Positions 15,656 through 23,925 of a stretch of DNA of 35,050 bases are shown piece after piece. The stretch is from an uncultured Planctomycetota bacterium. Its GTDB lineage: Bacteria > Planctomycetota > Planctomycetia > Pirellulales > Thermoguttaceae. The DNA lies in NCBI GenBank assembly GCA_900318195.1, contig ONJR01000162.1, forward strand, positions 1 to 35,050, read 5' to 3'. Position 1 is the first letter of the stretch, and the number at the start of each line of letters is the position of its first letter. A program made the translations under genes and the position numbers. The notes under the pieces are model-generated. The model saw only the letters and a list, made by a program, of their open reading frames with translations, had not been told where the DNA came from and ran no database searches.

Positions 15656-16354
15656 TTAACCGACGCGTTGCGCTTCTTCAACCGCTAATCTTATACGTTC
15701 AAAAGGCTCGACGCTATCGATCGACCTAAAGAACGGTTCAATTCTCGTTACGCACTCGTCAAAGGAAATCTTGCCAGTCGCGTCGGATTGGAATCCTCGA
15801 GGTAGCGCAATTCGATTCACGCCGATCGAAGTCTGCCGCCATCTACGGTAGTCTACGCCAGGAACAAATGGCGAAGAATCAAGGGACTGATAAAAGCGTG
15901 TTTTGACATTGGCGTCCTCCTCATCCGTCGGCGCGACATATGCGTGCGTGGAACACGAGTCCTCGCCGTCAAGCACGTCGTCTTCCAATCGATTCGGCTC
16001 GCTTTCGTCTTCGCCACTGCTCTCGTTTCGCTCGCCATGCTGGAAAACGAGAGCAAACGGCATTCCCAATGAACTCGGCGCCGTTAACATTGCGGGATTA
16101 TTTGTCAGGACAGCGGCAAGTTCAAGCTTCGTCTTACCCACAAGGGCGGTTGCGATCTGCTCGCCGCAAACAAACCCTTCCAAGGTCGAGCCGAAAAGAA
16201 TCTCTTGCGCGCGATTAGGACGAACAGGAGCCGTGCAGTGAAACTCGACAGGTCGACCGACAAGATTCAGAACGAGAAAACCGCCAATAATACCGTCGGA
16301 AGTATTTCCCATCGAAGTCAAAAATCCAATGTAATTCGGTCGCTTCTTCTCCAC
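15656..16354 (-). CDS. Uncharacterised protein, probably conserved in planctomycetes
   Basis: I do not recognise a named domain in this 232-residue protein. The N-terminal 80 residues contain a regular alpha/beta-like segment (IGGFLVLNLVGRPVEFHC, then APVRPNRAQEILFGSTLEGF and GEQIATAL) that I recall from unnamed planctomycete proteins. Residues about 115-150 are a very acidic linker (GEDESEPNRLEDDVLDGED), and the C-terminal third (SLDSSPFVPGVDYRRWRQTS) is basic and mixed. It has neither signal peptide nor membrane helix. The start is GTG at 16354. It lies between the UvrD-like (110 bp) and SNF2 helicase genes on the same strand, so a role with the SNF2 protein is a reasonable guess only. Confidence 0.7.
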   Translation of the reverse strand: MEKKRPNYIGFLTSMGNTSDGIIGGFLVLNLVGRPVEFHCTAPVRPNRAQEILFGSTLEGFVCGEQIATALVGKTKLELAAVLTNNPAMLTAPSSLGMPFALVFQHGERNESSGEDESEPNRLEDDVLDGEDSCSTHAYVAPTDEEDANVKTRFYQSLDSSPFVPGVDYRRWRQTSIGVNRIALPRGFQSDATGKISFDECVTRIEPFFRSIDSVEPFERIRLAVEEAQRVG

Positions 16355-16464
16355 AGTCTCGCCATGTTTCTTATTATGTGCCTATCTTTACCCCAACACG
16401 TATCAACGAGCGCAACAACGCGTCGACACGAGTCCCAGGATGCTATCGAATTTGTTCGGCAGCG

Positions 16465-18471
16465 TCAAGATCGATCTTGGCGCTGCGCGCGTTCTGGCGT
16501 TACCTTGCCAGGTAGACCTGATTTAATGTTCAAGTACCGAGGGTTGTCCGCTTGACCTGTCATTTCATAAAGGAACCGACTTGGTATCGTCGGCTTAAGT
16601 TTCCCACGCTTGACCCTGGCGACGGCAAGAGAAAGCGTTAGTCTGAACTGCGCGCGCGTTACGCCGACGTAACATAACCGCCGTTCCTCTTCCACACCGT
16701 CTTCTGAAACGTCCTCGAGCGATCTATGATGCGGTAAAATCCCCTCCTCCATTCCGATCATATAGACTTCCTTGAATTCCAACCCTTTTGCGGCATGATA
16801 GGTCGATAAGAGAACAGCGTCAAGTTTGGAACGTTTATCCTGCTGAGACGAGAAATCAGGACCGCCGAGGGACGCGTCGTCTAGGAAGTTCAACAAAGTA
16901 GCGCCGGGGTGATCTTTGAGGTACGCGTCGACTGCGTCGAGAACTTCATGTACGCTATCCATTCGCGCTTTGCGCTCGGTCTCGTCGGCATACATTCTTG
17001 TGATTTCATCGTAATACTTGACGGCGCTAAGGAAGGATTCGACGTTCTGTTGCGAGAAGTTTGCCCGCATTCTTTGCGCCTGACCGCGCATGAGATCGCG
17101 AAAAGCGGTCGTCGCCTCCTGGGTTCTGACGTCTAGAAGTTTGAAGACGTCAGAGTCAGGCTGTATCGCTTGCCAAACAGAAATCTGTTGAGCAATCGCA
17201 AATTCACGAAATTTAGCGAGCGTTGTCGAACCGATTCCTCTCGGGGGCGAGTTAATAATACGGAGTAGCGCAACGTCGTCGTTGGGGCGTACAAGCGCCT
17301 TCAGGTAGGATATAACGTCCTTGATTTCCTTACGATCAAAAAAGGACTGTCCTCCCACAACCGTATACGGGATTTTAGCCTCGCGCAATTCCATTTCAAA
17401 AGCGCGCGGTTGTTCGTTTGTACGGAATAAAATGGCAAAATCACGCGGGCTTCTCTTCGTCTGCGCGAGGCGTTGTTTTATCGACGCAACGACAGTTTTT
17501 GCTTCCTGTTCGCCCGTTTTACACTGTAGAATCCTCGGTGAGTCTCCTTGAACGACAGATCGCAGTTTTTTGGCGTGTCGATAGGAATTGAAATCGATAA
17601 GTCGGTTAGCCCAGCCTAGAATTTGCGCAGTCGACCGGTAATTTTCCTCAAGTCGTATCGTTCGCGCGTCTGGCCAGTCGCGTTTGAAATTCAGAATGTG
17701 CCGCACTTCAGCGCCACGCCATCCGTAGATCGCTTGATCGTCGTCTCCAACAACGCATAAATTCCGATGAGGCGCCGCCAGTCCGCTAATAATACGGTAC
17801 TGACTCATATTCGTATCTTGGTATTCGTCGACGAGAATGCGATCAAATCTATCAGCTTCCTCAGTCAAGACGTCAGGAAACTCGGCAAAAAGATCTTCTG
17901 TTAATAAAAGAATATCGTCGAAGTCAACAGCGCCGAGATCGCGCATTCGCGCCTGATAGCGAGAATACGCCGTTGCGCAGAGGTACTCTTTTGTATCGCG
18001 CGCACTGTTAAGCGCCTCGACTGGTCGCAACCCAGAGGACTTCCAGTCGCTAATCTTATTGAGCAGATCGCCCGGACGCAACGTGCCAGAGGTAAGCTTG
18101 ATCGTCTGCAATGTTTGACGCGCCACCGACTCTTGATCGCCGCGATCATAGATCGAAAATTGGTTTGGAAACCCTAAACGATGAATATTGCGACGCAGAA
18201 TGCGCACGCACAACGAATGGAAAGTTGAGATTTCAGGCTTCTTTTTATCAGCGCGTTGAGGCAACAAGGCGGAAACGCGCTCAAGCATTTCACGCGCCGC
18301 CTTGTTGGTAAAAGTAACCGCTAGAATGCGATCCGGCTCGACTCCACTTTGGATTAAACGAGCTATTCGATATGTTACGACACGCGTCTTACCAGTTCCA
18401 GCGCCGGCTAACACTAGCAAGGGACCTGTCAACGTCTCGACTGCGGCTCGTTGCGCCTCGTTTAACGCCAT
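16465..18471 (-). CDS. uvrD: UvrD/PcrA-type superfamily 1 DNA helicase
   Basis: The 668-residue enzyme has all SF1A motifs in order: Q-motif LNEAQRAAV, Walker A GAGTGKT (23-29), Ia VTFTNKAAREM, II LVDEYQDTN, III CVVGDDDQAIYGWRGA, IV LEENYRST, V STYHAAKGLEFKEVYM and VI RLCYVGVTRAQ. It unwinds DNA 3'-5' in nucleotide excision repair, mismatch repair or replication restart. The 1B and 2B insertions are of normal size. I chose ATG at 18471 (MALNEAQ) with GAGG about eleven bases upstream. The longer TTG start at 18543 would overlap the MoxR gene and add a non-conserved leader. The C-terminus is short and lacks the long Tudor-like tail of Bacillus PcrA. Confidence 0.93.
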   Translation of the reverse strand: MALNEAQRAAVETLTGPLLVLAGAGTGKTRVVTYRIARLIQSGVEPDRILAVTFTNKAAREMLERVSALLPQRADKKKPEISTFHSLCVRILRRNIHRLGFPNQFSIYDRGDQESVARQTLQTIKLTSGTLRPGDLLNKISDWKSSGLRPVEALNSARDTKEYLCATAYSRYQARMRDLGAVDFDDILLLTEDLFAEFPDVLTEEADRFDRILVDEYQDTNMSQYRIISGLAAPHRNLCVVGDDDQAIYGWRGAEVRHILNFKRDWPDARTIRLEENYRSTAQILGWANRLIDFNSYRHAKKLRSVVQGDSPRILQCKTGEQEAKTVVASIKQRLAQTKRSPRDFAILFRTNEQPRAFEMELREAKIPYTVVGGQSFFDRKEIKDVISYLKALVRPNDDVALLRIINSPPRGIGSTTLAKFREFAIAQQISVWQAIQPDSDVFKLLDVRTQEATTAFRDLMRGQAQRMRANFSQQNVESFLSAVKYYDEITRMYADETERKARMDSVHEVLDAVDAYLKDHPGATLLNFLDDASLGGPDFSSQQDKRSKLDAVLLSTYHAAKGLEFKEVYMIGMEEGILPHHRSLEDVSEDGVEEERRLCYVGVTRAQFRLTLSLAVARVKRGKLKPTIPSRFLYEMTGQADNPRYLNIKSGLPGKVTPERAQRQDRS

Positions 18472-18523
18472 TTCTACTAAATCCTCAAACCCACTTCTTT
18501 TTACTATATCGTTACGGCTTTTA

Positions 18524-19573
18524 TTAATCGCGCATTCCTTCAAGTTCCTCGCGCGCTTCTCGAAGTATCATCTTAACAAGAAAATCAACAGTCATACCGT
18601 CAGCTTGCGCAAGATAATTTAATCGAACGCGATTGCGTAGCACGTTGGGCGCGGCGCGATCAACGTCGTCGTACGACGCAGTCGGACGTCCCGCCATAGC
18701 GGCGTACGCCTTCGCGGCTAACAAGATTCCCTGACTCGCGCGAGGACCAGCGCCCCATTCGACATATTGCTGGGTTGATTCTGCCGAATTCTTCATCTGA
18801 GGGCGCGTTTTGCGCACTATCTCGACAGCGTACTCGGCGACGCGTCGCGCCACGACGACGCGCCGTGTAAGCGCTTGACTTTCGGCGACCTCCTCACGCG
18901 TTACGATATGCGCAATCTCTCGCGTCTCGATTCCCGACGTCGTGAGCGCCATATCGATTTCGTCGCTCGCTTTTGGATAATCGATCTTCAGACTGAAGAG
19001 GAATCGATCCAATTGAGCTTCTGGCAATAAATAGGTTCCTTCCTGCTCTATTGGATTCTGAGTAGCGATAACGAAAAAGGGACTTTCAAGCTCGTAGCGT
19101 TTACCTGCGACCGTTACCTGCCGTTCTTGCATAGCTTCAAGTAACGCCGACTGCGTTTTAGGCGGCGTACGATTGATCTCGTCTGCGAGCAATACATTGG
19201 TAAAAATCGGACCGGGTAGAAATTCAAAGAGGCGCTCGCCGGTCGAAGTCGCTTGGAGAATGTTAGCGCCGATCAAATCGCTAGGCGTTAGATCAGGCGT
19301 AAACTGAACTCGATTGAACTTCAGGTCAAGCGATTTCGCTATTGCACGCGCCATACGAGTTTTTCCGAGCCCAGGAGCGCCTGTAAGCAAAACGTGCCCT
19401 CCCGCAAAAAACGCCGCAAGCAGATCTTCCAGGACACGAGATTGCCCCACGATCTCCCGTTCTAGCTGAGCCACGAAGCCAGTTTTAAACTCAACAAATC
19501 TCTTTAACGCGTCAAAATCATATTCGCGCTCGTTAATCTCACGATTTTCCTCAGCGTAATCGCCGCTCGTCAT
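18524..19573 (-). CDS. MoxR-family AAA+ ATPase
   Basis: The 349-residue protein is a typical MoxR ATPase: IVGQ near residue 41, Walker A GAPGLGKT (65-72), FTPDLTPSDLIG, Walker B NVLLADEINRTPPKTQSAL, sensor region ATQNPIEQEGTYLLPEAQLDRF, and a C-terminal lid ending in a GASPR-like segment (here GPRASQG). MoxR proteins act as chaperone-like assembly factors, usually with DUF58 and von Willebrand A proteins; none of those is adjacent here. The start ATG at 19573 has GGGAG nine bases upstream, and a good promoter lies 80 bases before it. It is first in the minus-strand block that continues with the UvrD-like helicase 52 bp downstream. Confidence 0.93.
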   Translation of the reverse strand: MTSGDYAEENREINEREYDFDALKRFVEFKTGFVAQLEREIVGQSRVLEDLLAAFFAGGHVLLTGAPGLGKTRMARAIAKSLDLKFNRVQFTPDLTPSDLIGANILQATSTGERLFEFLPGPIFTNVLLADEINRTPPKTQSALLEAMQERQVTVAGKRYELESPFFVIATQNPIEQEGTYLLPEAQLDRFLFSLKIDYPKASDEIDMALTTSGIETREIAHIVTREEVAESQALTRRVVVARRVAEYAVEIVRKTRPQMKNSAESTQQYVEWGAGPRASQGILLAAKAYAAMAGRPTASYDDVDRAAPNVLRNRVRLNYLAQADGMTVDFLVKMILREAREELEGMRD

Positions 19574-19653
19574 GTTCCAACACTCCCTTCGCGCCGGTTG
19601 ATCTTACAAAACACGCCCGACGCGGTGAACGTCGAGCGCTGCGCTTCTCTCTC

Positions 19654-19681
19654 ATTCTACCGAAACTGCTCGTTTTTTCAA
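19654..19681 (-). promoter_or_regulatory. Promoter for the moxR-led block
   Basis: On the minus strand TTGAAA (19681-19676), a 16-base spacer and TAGAAT (19659-19654) lie about 80 bases before the MoxR start codon, between that gene and the stop of the upstream EF-G gene. Both boxes are close to consensus. Confidence 0.65.
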
Positions 19682-19722
19682 TCGAGGTAAACGACGAAAA
19701 GGAGACGCGGACGTTAAACAAC

Positions 19723-21828
19723 TTAACGTTTGGAAGGTTGCGCGCCCTTCGCATTGCGCTCGCGAACAATTTCTTCCTGTAATGAGCCAGGCACGCGTTT
19801 GTATTTGAGAAACTCCATTGAGAAGACGCCCTGTCCTTGAGTCATACCGCGCAAGACAGAAGAATACCCAAAAGTTTCAGCAAGTGGAACCTCGCCAACC
19901 AGTCGACTCGACGCACCAGTCGTCTCTGTCGACGTAATCACTCCACGACGGCTGGCTAAATCGCCGACAACTCCGCCTTGGAAGTTCTCAGGGCATTCGA
20001 TTTCAATCTTCATAATCGGCTCAAGTAACGCCGGCTTTGTACGCGGGAAATTCTCGCGGAGCGAAGTCTGAGCGCAGATGCGAAACGCGAGGTCGCTCGA
20101 GTCAACTTCGTGATAAGAACCGTCGTTGACAACTATCTTAAGGTTCACCACCGGGTATCCAGCTAAAGGACCTTTTTCAAGCGCGGAGCGATACCCCTTT
20201 TCTATAGCGGGAAGATAGTTGGCTGGAATTGCGCCGCCGGTAATCTGCTCCTCGAAGACAAAAGGTTCGCTCGTTTCTTCTTCCTCGGGGATAGGCGACA
20301 TAATGCCTTTGATATGCGCGAACTGTCCAGATCCCCCGGACTGTTTCTTGTGTTTCGTATCGAACTCAACGGCTTGCGTCGGCGCCTCGCGATAATTGAC
20401 CTTCGGCGCGGAGGTCTCAACCTCCACCTTGTACTCGCGACGAATCCGTTCAATATAGACGTCAAGGTGTAATTCGCCCATTCCAGCAATGAGCGTTTCA
20501 CCACTCTCGGGATCATTCGAGACGCTCAAAGTTGGATCTTCTTTCCGAAAACGATAAAGAGCTTTGCTCAATCGATCGGCGTCCCGAGTTTCACACGCTT
20601 TAATCGCGACCTGAATGACAGGATCCGGCACAAAGATCGATTCGAGCGTGCAATAGTTCGGCTCCGCCGCGTAGCTTTCGCCAGAAGGACAATCGAGTCC
20701 GATGACCGCCACAATGTCGCCCGCGCTAGCGTAATCTAATTCCACGCGCTGATCTGCGTGCATACGAAAAATGCGGCTAATGCGCTCTTTCTTACCCGTT
20801 CGTTGATTGTAATATGTTCCACCCTTCTCTATCCGACCTTGATAAACTCTGATAAAGGTAAGCGATCCGTAGGGGTCTTCAACGTTTTTAAACGCCATCG
20901 CAACTGTCGGCGCGTCTTCTTCAGGACGCAGCTTAAATTTCTCCTCTTCGCCAGAGTCCTTATTAACACGGAAAGCAAACGCCTCTCGCTCCACCGGCGA
21001 CGGGAGATATCGCGAGATTGCGTCAAGCAGGGGTTGGACGCCCTTGTTACGGTAAGCCGAACCGAGAAAGACCGGCGTCATTTGGCGTGCAAGAGTCGCG
21101 CTTTTCACTACGTCATGGATTTCGTCTTCCGAAATTTCACGACCTTCAAGCAAGGCCTCCATTAACGAATCGCTATACATAGAGAGCGCCTCAAGCATGT
21201 CCTGTCGCGCGGTCTCAAGTTCGTCTTTCATATTCTCGGGAGCGTCTTCAAACCTCAATCGCTCGCCTTGTTCACCGTCGAAATAGACGGCGCGTTTAGT
21301 AATAAGATCGACGACGCCAATGAAGTTACTTTCGACGCCAATCGGCAACTGCATGAGAATAGCGTCGCAATCGAGTTTATCATGAAGTTGTTGAACAACG
21401 CGACGAGGATTAGCGCCAATGCGATCCATCTTGTTAATGAAAGCGATTCTCGGCACGCCGTAGCGCTTCATTTGGCGATCGATCGTAAGGGACTGAGCTT
21501 GTACGCCGCCTACGGCGCACAACACGAGAACGGCGCCGTCAAGCACGCGCAGGCTCCGCTCAACCTCAACCGTAAAGTCTACGTGACCAGGGGTGTCAAT
21601 AAGATTAATCGTAGTATCGTGCCACTGAACTCGCGTTGCAGCGCTCGTAATCGTAATACCGCGCTCTTGCTCGAGCTCCATGTGATCCATTGTTGCGCCG
21701 CCGTCGTGCACTTCGCCCAGTTTGTGCGTCCGACCAGTGTAAAACAAGATCCGCTCGCTAAGAGTCGTCTTACCAGAATCGATGTGAGCGGAAATACCAA
21801 TATTGCGCAACGCGCTTAAATTCGACAT
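19723..21828 (-). CDS. fusA: Elongation factor G, spdEFG1 / mtEFG1-like (translocase type)
   Basis: This 701-residue EF-G is complete: P-loop AHIDSGKT (14-21), ELEQERGITITSAAT, DTPGHVDFTVEVERSLRVLD, NKMD, domain III GMGELHLDVYIERIRREY, domain IV with SGGSGQFAH and GYPVVNLK, and domain V PIMKIEIECPENFQGGVVGD. HIDSGKTTLSERILFYTGR and VGGVQAQSLTIDRQMKRY match the spdEFG1 group, the bacterial relatives of mitochondrial EF-G1, which carry out translocation. The second EF-G of the window (7093-9186) is of the recycling type. GGAG lies eight bases before ATG; a promoter is at 21993-22020, giving a leader of about 155 bases. It is not in a str operon: no rpsL, rpsG or tuf is adjacent. Confidence 0.93.
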   Translation of the reverse strand: MSNLSALRNIGISAHIDSGKTTLSERILFYTGRTHKLGEVHDGGATMDHMELEQERGITITSAATRVQWHDTTINLIDTPGHVDFTVEVERSLRVLDGAVLVLCAVGGVQAQSLTIDRQMKRYGVPRIAFINKMDRIGANPRRVVQQLHDKLDCDAILMQLPIGVESNFIGVVDLITKRAVYFDGEQGERLRFEDAPENMKDELETARQDMLEALSMYSDSLMEALLEGREISEDEIHDVVKSATLARQMTPVFLGSAYRNKGVQPLLDAISRYLPSPVEREAFAFRVNKDSGEEEKFKLRPEEDAPTVAMAFKNVEDPYGSLTFIRVYQGRIEKGGTYYNQRTGKKERISRIFRMHADQRVELDYASAGDIVAVIGLDCPSGESYAAEPNYCTLESIFVPDPVIQVAIKACETRDADRLSKALYRFRKEDPTLSVSNDPESGETLIAGMGELHLDVYIERIRREYKVEVETSAPKVNYREAPTQAVEFDTKHKKQSGGSGQFAHIKGIMSPIPEEEETSEPFVFEEQITGGAIPANYLPAIEKGYRSALEKGPLAGYPVVNLKIVVNDGSYHEVDSSDLAFRICAQTSLRENFPRTKPALLEPIMKIEIECPENFQGGVVGDLASRRGVITSTETTGASSRLVGEVPLAETFGYSSVLRGMTQGQGVFSMEFLKYKRVPGSLQEEIVRERNAKGAQPSKR

Positions 21829-21992
21829 TCATTCAACTCCAAAGGAAAACAATACCTCAGCCACAGTTCCAGCCCAACGCAGATCGCGTCAAGATTCCAC
21901 CAACTCTTTCATGTTTTCCCGAAAACTACTATCTACTCCAGGGTCAAGAGACCGAACTCAACGTTAAATCTCCGTACGATAAACGAGTAACT

Positions 21993-22020
21993 ATTATAGA
22001 GTCGACCATAATATTAACAA
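21993..22020 (-). promoter_or_regulatory. Promoter of the EF-G (spdEFG1 type) gene
   Basis: Minus strand: TTGTTA (22020-22015), 16 bases, perfect TATAAT (21998-21993). It would give a leader of roughly 155 bases before the EF-G start codon at 21828. Confidence 0.65.
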
Positions 22021-22068
22021 GGGAAAAAAGATTAAAAAACGCTGAAATAGCCTTGTTTTTACGTTTTT

Positions 22069-22149
22069 CAACAGTTGTTTTTACTTAAACAAGACTGTTG
22101 GTCAGGGAAACTCGACGGCAATCTTCCCCCAAAAAACGAGTCCTTTTTT
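22069..22149 (+). other. Stacked hairpins with a T run, possible attenuator or small RNA end
   Basis: Hairpin 1: CAACAGT+TGTTT (22069-22080) pairs with AAACA, two bulged bases and ACTGTTG (22087-22100), twelve pairs around TTACTT. Hairpin 2: ACTCG (22110-22114) pairs with CGAGT (22137-22141), then CC and six Ts (22144-22149), as in a terminator. A competing pairing GGGAA (22105-22109) with TTCCC (22124-22128) would exclude hairpin 2. No plus-strand gene ends upstream, so there is nothing obvious to terminate. Confidence 0.35.
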
Positions 22150-22192
22150 ATGTCAAAAAATAACCGCAAGGAGAGCATAAAAAGGTGTGGAC

Positions 22193-22221
22193 TTGACAAC
22201 GAAAATAGTCTAGACTATCGC
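22193..22221 (+). promoter_or_regulatory. Possible promoter for the UPF0173-ABC operon
   Basis: A perfect TTGACA (22193-22198) stands 17 bases before TATCGC (22216-22221), a weak -10. The start codon is 68 bases further on. Confidence 0.45.
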
Positions 22222-22288
22222 GCTAGGAGACGCAAACTCGCCGCGACTCCAGACGCCAACAGAACGTATAAATCGGAGATAGTTCATT

Positions 22289-23092
22289 ATGGTTGAAACA
22301 ACGACGAAACTAACCTGGTTAGGACACAACTGCTTTCAGCTTGAAAGAGACGGTTTACGATTCCTCGTCGATCCGTTCATCGTCGAGGGATTGGCGCCCT
22401 GCCGCGCGGACGAGATCGAAACCGACTACATTCTTGTTTCTCACGGACACGCGGATCATTGTCAGGACGCAATCTCGATAGGCAAGCGAACAGGCGCGAC
22501 CGTGGTCTCAATTGCTGAAATGACGAGTTATTTTGGTCGAAATGGTCTTAAGACAGAGCCGATGAATATTGGCGGCGCGATTTATCTTCCCACCCACGCT
22601 ACGCGCTCGCCTTCGGTCCAGGTTCTAGCAGTCCAGGCGCCGCACAGTTCCACAACCCCATCCGGCGAACCTGGCGGCAATAGTCTCGGTTTCGTACTCT
22701 CCTTCTCTCAAAACGGTCGTGACCTCTCCCCTTCAAGCGACAGTCTTAAGCCGATGAAAGAAGCGCTAGCAGACGCGGACGCCTTCAACGTATATTTTGT
22801 ATGCGACGCTGGTTATTTTTCGGAACTTGCCTGGATAGGCGAATTGGGAATCGATCTAGCAGTCGTTCCCATTGGCGATCGCTACACGATGGGAGCGCGC
22901 GTCTCACTCGACGCGATTTCATTGCTCTCTCCAAAATATGTCGCTCCTTCCCACTACAACACGTGGCCGCCGTTGCGTCAAAATGTTGACGCCTGGCGAC
23001 AGAGCGTTAAGCGTTATACTAACGCGACTCCATTGGAGCTCAAACCCGGACAAACGGTCTACTACAACGACGATTCCAAAACGTGGCGATAA
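22289..23092 (+). CDS. UPF0173-type metallo-beta-lactamase-fold hydrolase
   Basis: The 267-residue protein has the metal-binding HGHADH (52-57) after the DYILVS strand, the N-terminal TWLGHNCFQLE and VDPF typical of the UPF0173/UlaG-like branch, a further metal ligand region APHSS, VCDAGYF, and the closing PSHYNTWP motif. Relatives bind two metal ions and hydrolyse phosphoesters or lactones; the substrate of UPF0173 proteins is not settled. It is about 40 residues longer than usual, through an insert near residues 125-160 (GEPGGNSLGFVLSFSQNGRD). GGAG lies about ten bases before ATG. It leads a plus-strand operon with the two ABC transporter genes; a functional link is not evident. Confidence 0.85.
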   Translation: MVETTTKLTWLGHNCFQLERDGLRFLVDPFIVEGLAPCRADEIETDYILVSHGHADHCQDAISIGKRTGATVVSIAEMTSYFGRNGLKTEPMNIGGAIYLPTHATRSPSVQVLAVQAPHSSTTPSGEPGGNSLGFVLSFSQNGRDLSPSSDSLKPMKEALADADAFNVYFVCDAGYFSELAWIGELGIDLAVVPIGDRYTMGARVSLDAISLLSPKYVAPSHYNTWPPLRQNVDAWRQSVKRYTNATPLELKPGQTVYYNDDSKTWR

Positions 23093-23133
23093 TCGTCCAC
23101 TTCACAACAATAATGCTCGTTCGAGCCATAACA

Positions 23134-23871
23134 ATGATTCAAGCTAAAGAACTCACCAAGGTATATGGTCGTTTCATAGCAACCGAGCGCGTCTCGTTTC
23201 AAATATCAAAGGGAGAAGTCGCGTGTTTCCTCGGTCCAAACGGCGCTGGAAAAAGTACGACCATGAAAATGCTAACAGGATTCCTTGCGCCAACGTCAGG
23301 CTTCGCAATGGTGGCGGGCTACGATATGTCGACAAACCGAATCGAGGGCGCGCGAAGACTTGGGTATCTTCCCGAAAACGGACCGCTCTATCCCGATATG
23401 ACGCCCGAATCACTCCTGCGATTTTTCGCTGAAATCCGTCTTCCTAAGTCGGAACGCGACTCTCGTATAAACGCAGTCGTTGAACTTTGTGAACTTCAGT
23501 CGATTTTTCGCCGTCCCATCGGTCGCCTTTCGCGCGGCTATCGCCAGCGTGTTGGTATGGCTCAAGCTCTTTTGCACGATCCAGAAGTTATCATTCTCGA
23601 CGAACCAACAGCTGGTCTCGACCCTAATCAAATCCAACACGTTCGCGACGCGATCAAGCGAATAGGTCAGACGAAGACTGTATTGCTCTCAACCCATATT
23701 CTCCAGGAGGTTCGCGCAGTCGCAACACGCGTAATCTTTATTTCAGACGGTCGACTCGTCTTTGACGGTTCCGTAGAAGATTTCGGCGACACGACAGACG
23801 ACTTTGACCGCAAGTTTAAAGAGTTAACAAGCGTCTCACATAACCGCTACCTTCCCTCTCGAGCCGCCTAA
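23134..23871 (+). CDS. ABC transporter ATP-binding protein, GldA-like
   Basis: The 245-residue ATPase shows Walker A GPNGAGKST (34-42), Q-loop LGYLPENGPLY, signature LSRGYRQRVGMAQALL, Walker B VIILDEPTAGLDPNQ and H-loop STHIL. It pairs with the fused GldF-GldG protein 54 bp downstream, as in the Gld-type exporters found in Bacteroidetes, planctomycetes and spirochaetes. In gliding Bacteroidetes GldA is needed for motility; outside them the cargo is unknown. I chose ATG at 23134 (MIQAKELTKVYG), the usual family start; longer starts at 23083 (GTG, overlapping the upstream stop) and 23113 exist, and no position has a strong SD. The short overlap supports one operon. Confidence 0.9.
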   Translation: MIQAKELTKVYGRFIATERVSFQISKGEVACFLGPNGAGKSTTMKMLTGFLAPTSGFAMVAGYDMSTNRIEGARRLGYLPENGPLYPDMTPESLLRFFAEIRLPKSERDSRINAVVELCELQSIFRRPIGRLSRGYRQRVGMAQALLHDPEVIILDEPTAGLDPNQIQHVRDAIKRIGQTKTVLLSTHILQEVRAVATRVIFISDGRLVFDGSVEDFGDTTDDFDRKFKELTSVSHNRYLPSRAA

Positions 23872-23925
23872 CCCCACGAAAGTTACTCGGTCGATTCCCC
23901 AACCTCTTACCACAAGTATACAATT

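Larger units (their letters stand above)
21829..22288. other. 460-bp intergenic region between divergent units
   Basis: No gene is supported here. It carries the minus-strand EF-G promoter and leader (21829-22020), an AT-rich segment with stacked inverted repeats (22069-22149), and a plus-strand promoter (22193-22221). An open frame at 22150-22296 (48 codons) lacks a Shine-Dalgarno and recognisable composition, so it is not called. Confidence 0.6.

Noticed and set aside
21268..21819. 183-codon plus-strand frame
   Set aside because: It is antisense to the GTPase domain of EF-G and mirrors its conserved codons.
22150..22296. 48-codon frame overlapping the UPF0173 start
   Set aside because: It has no Shine-Dalgarno, contains a promoter-like sequence, and its product resembles nothing known to me. 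The overlap with the next start codon could be chance.
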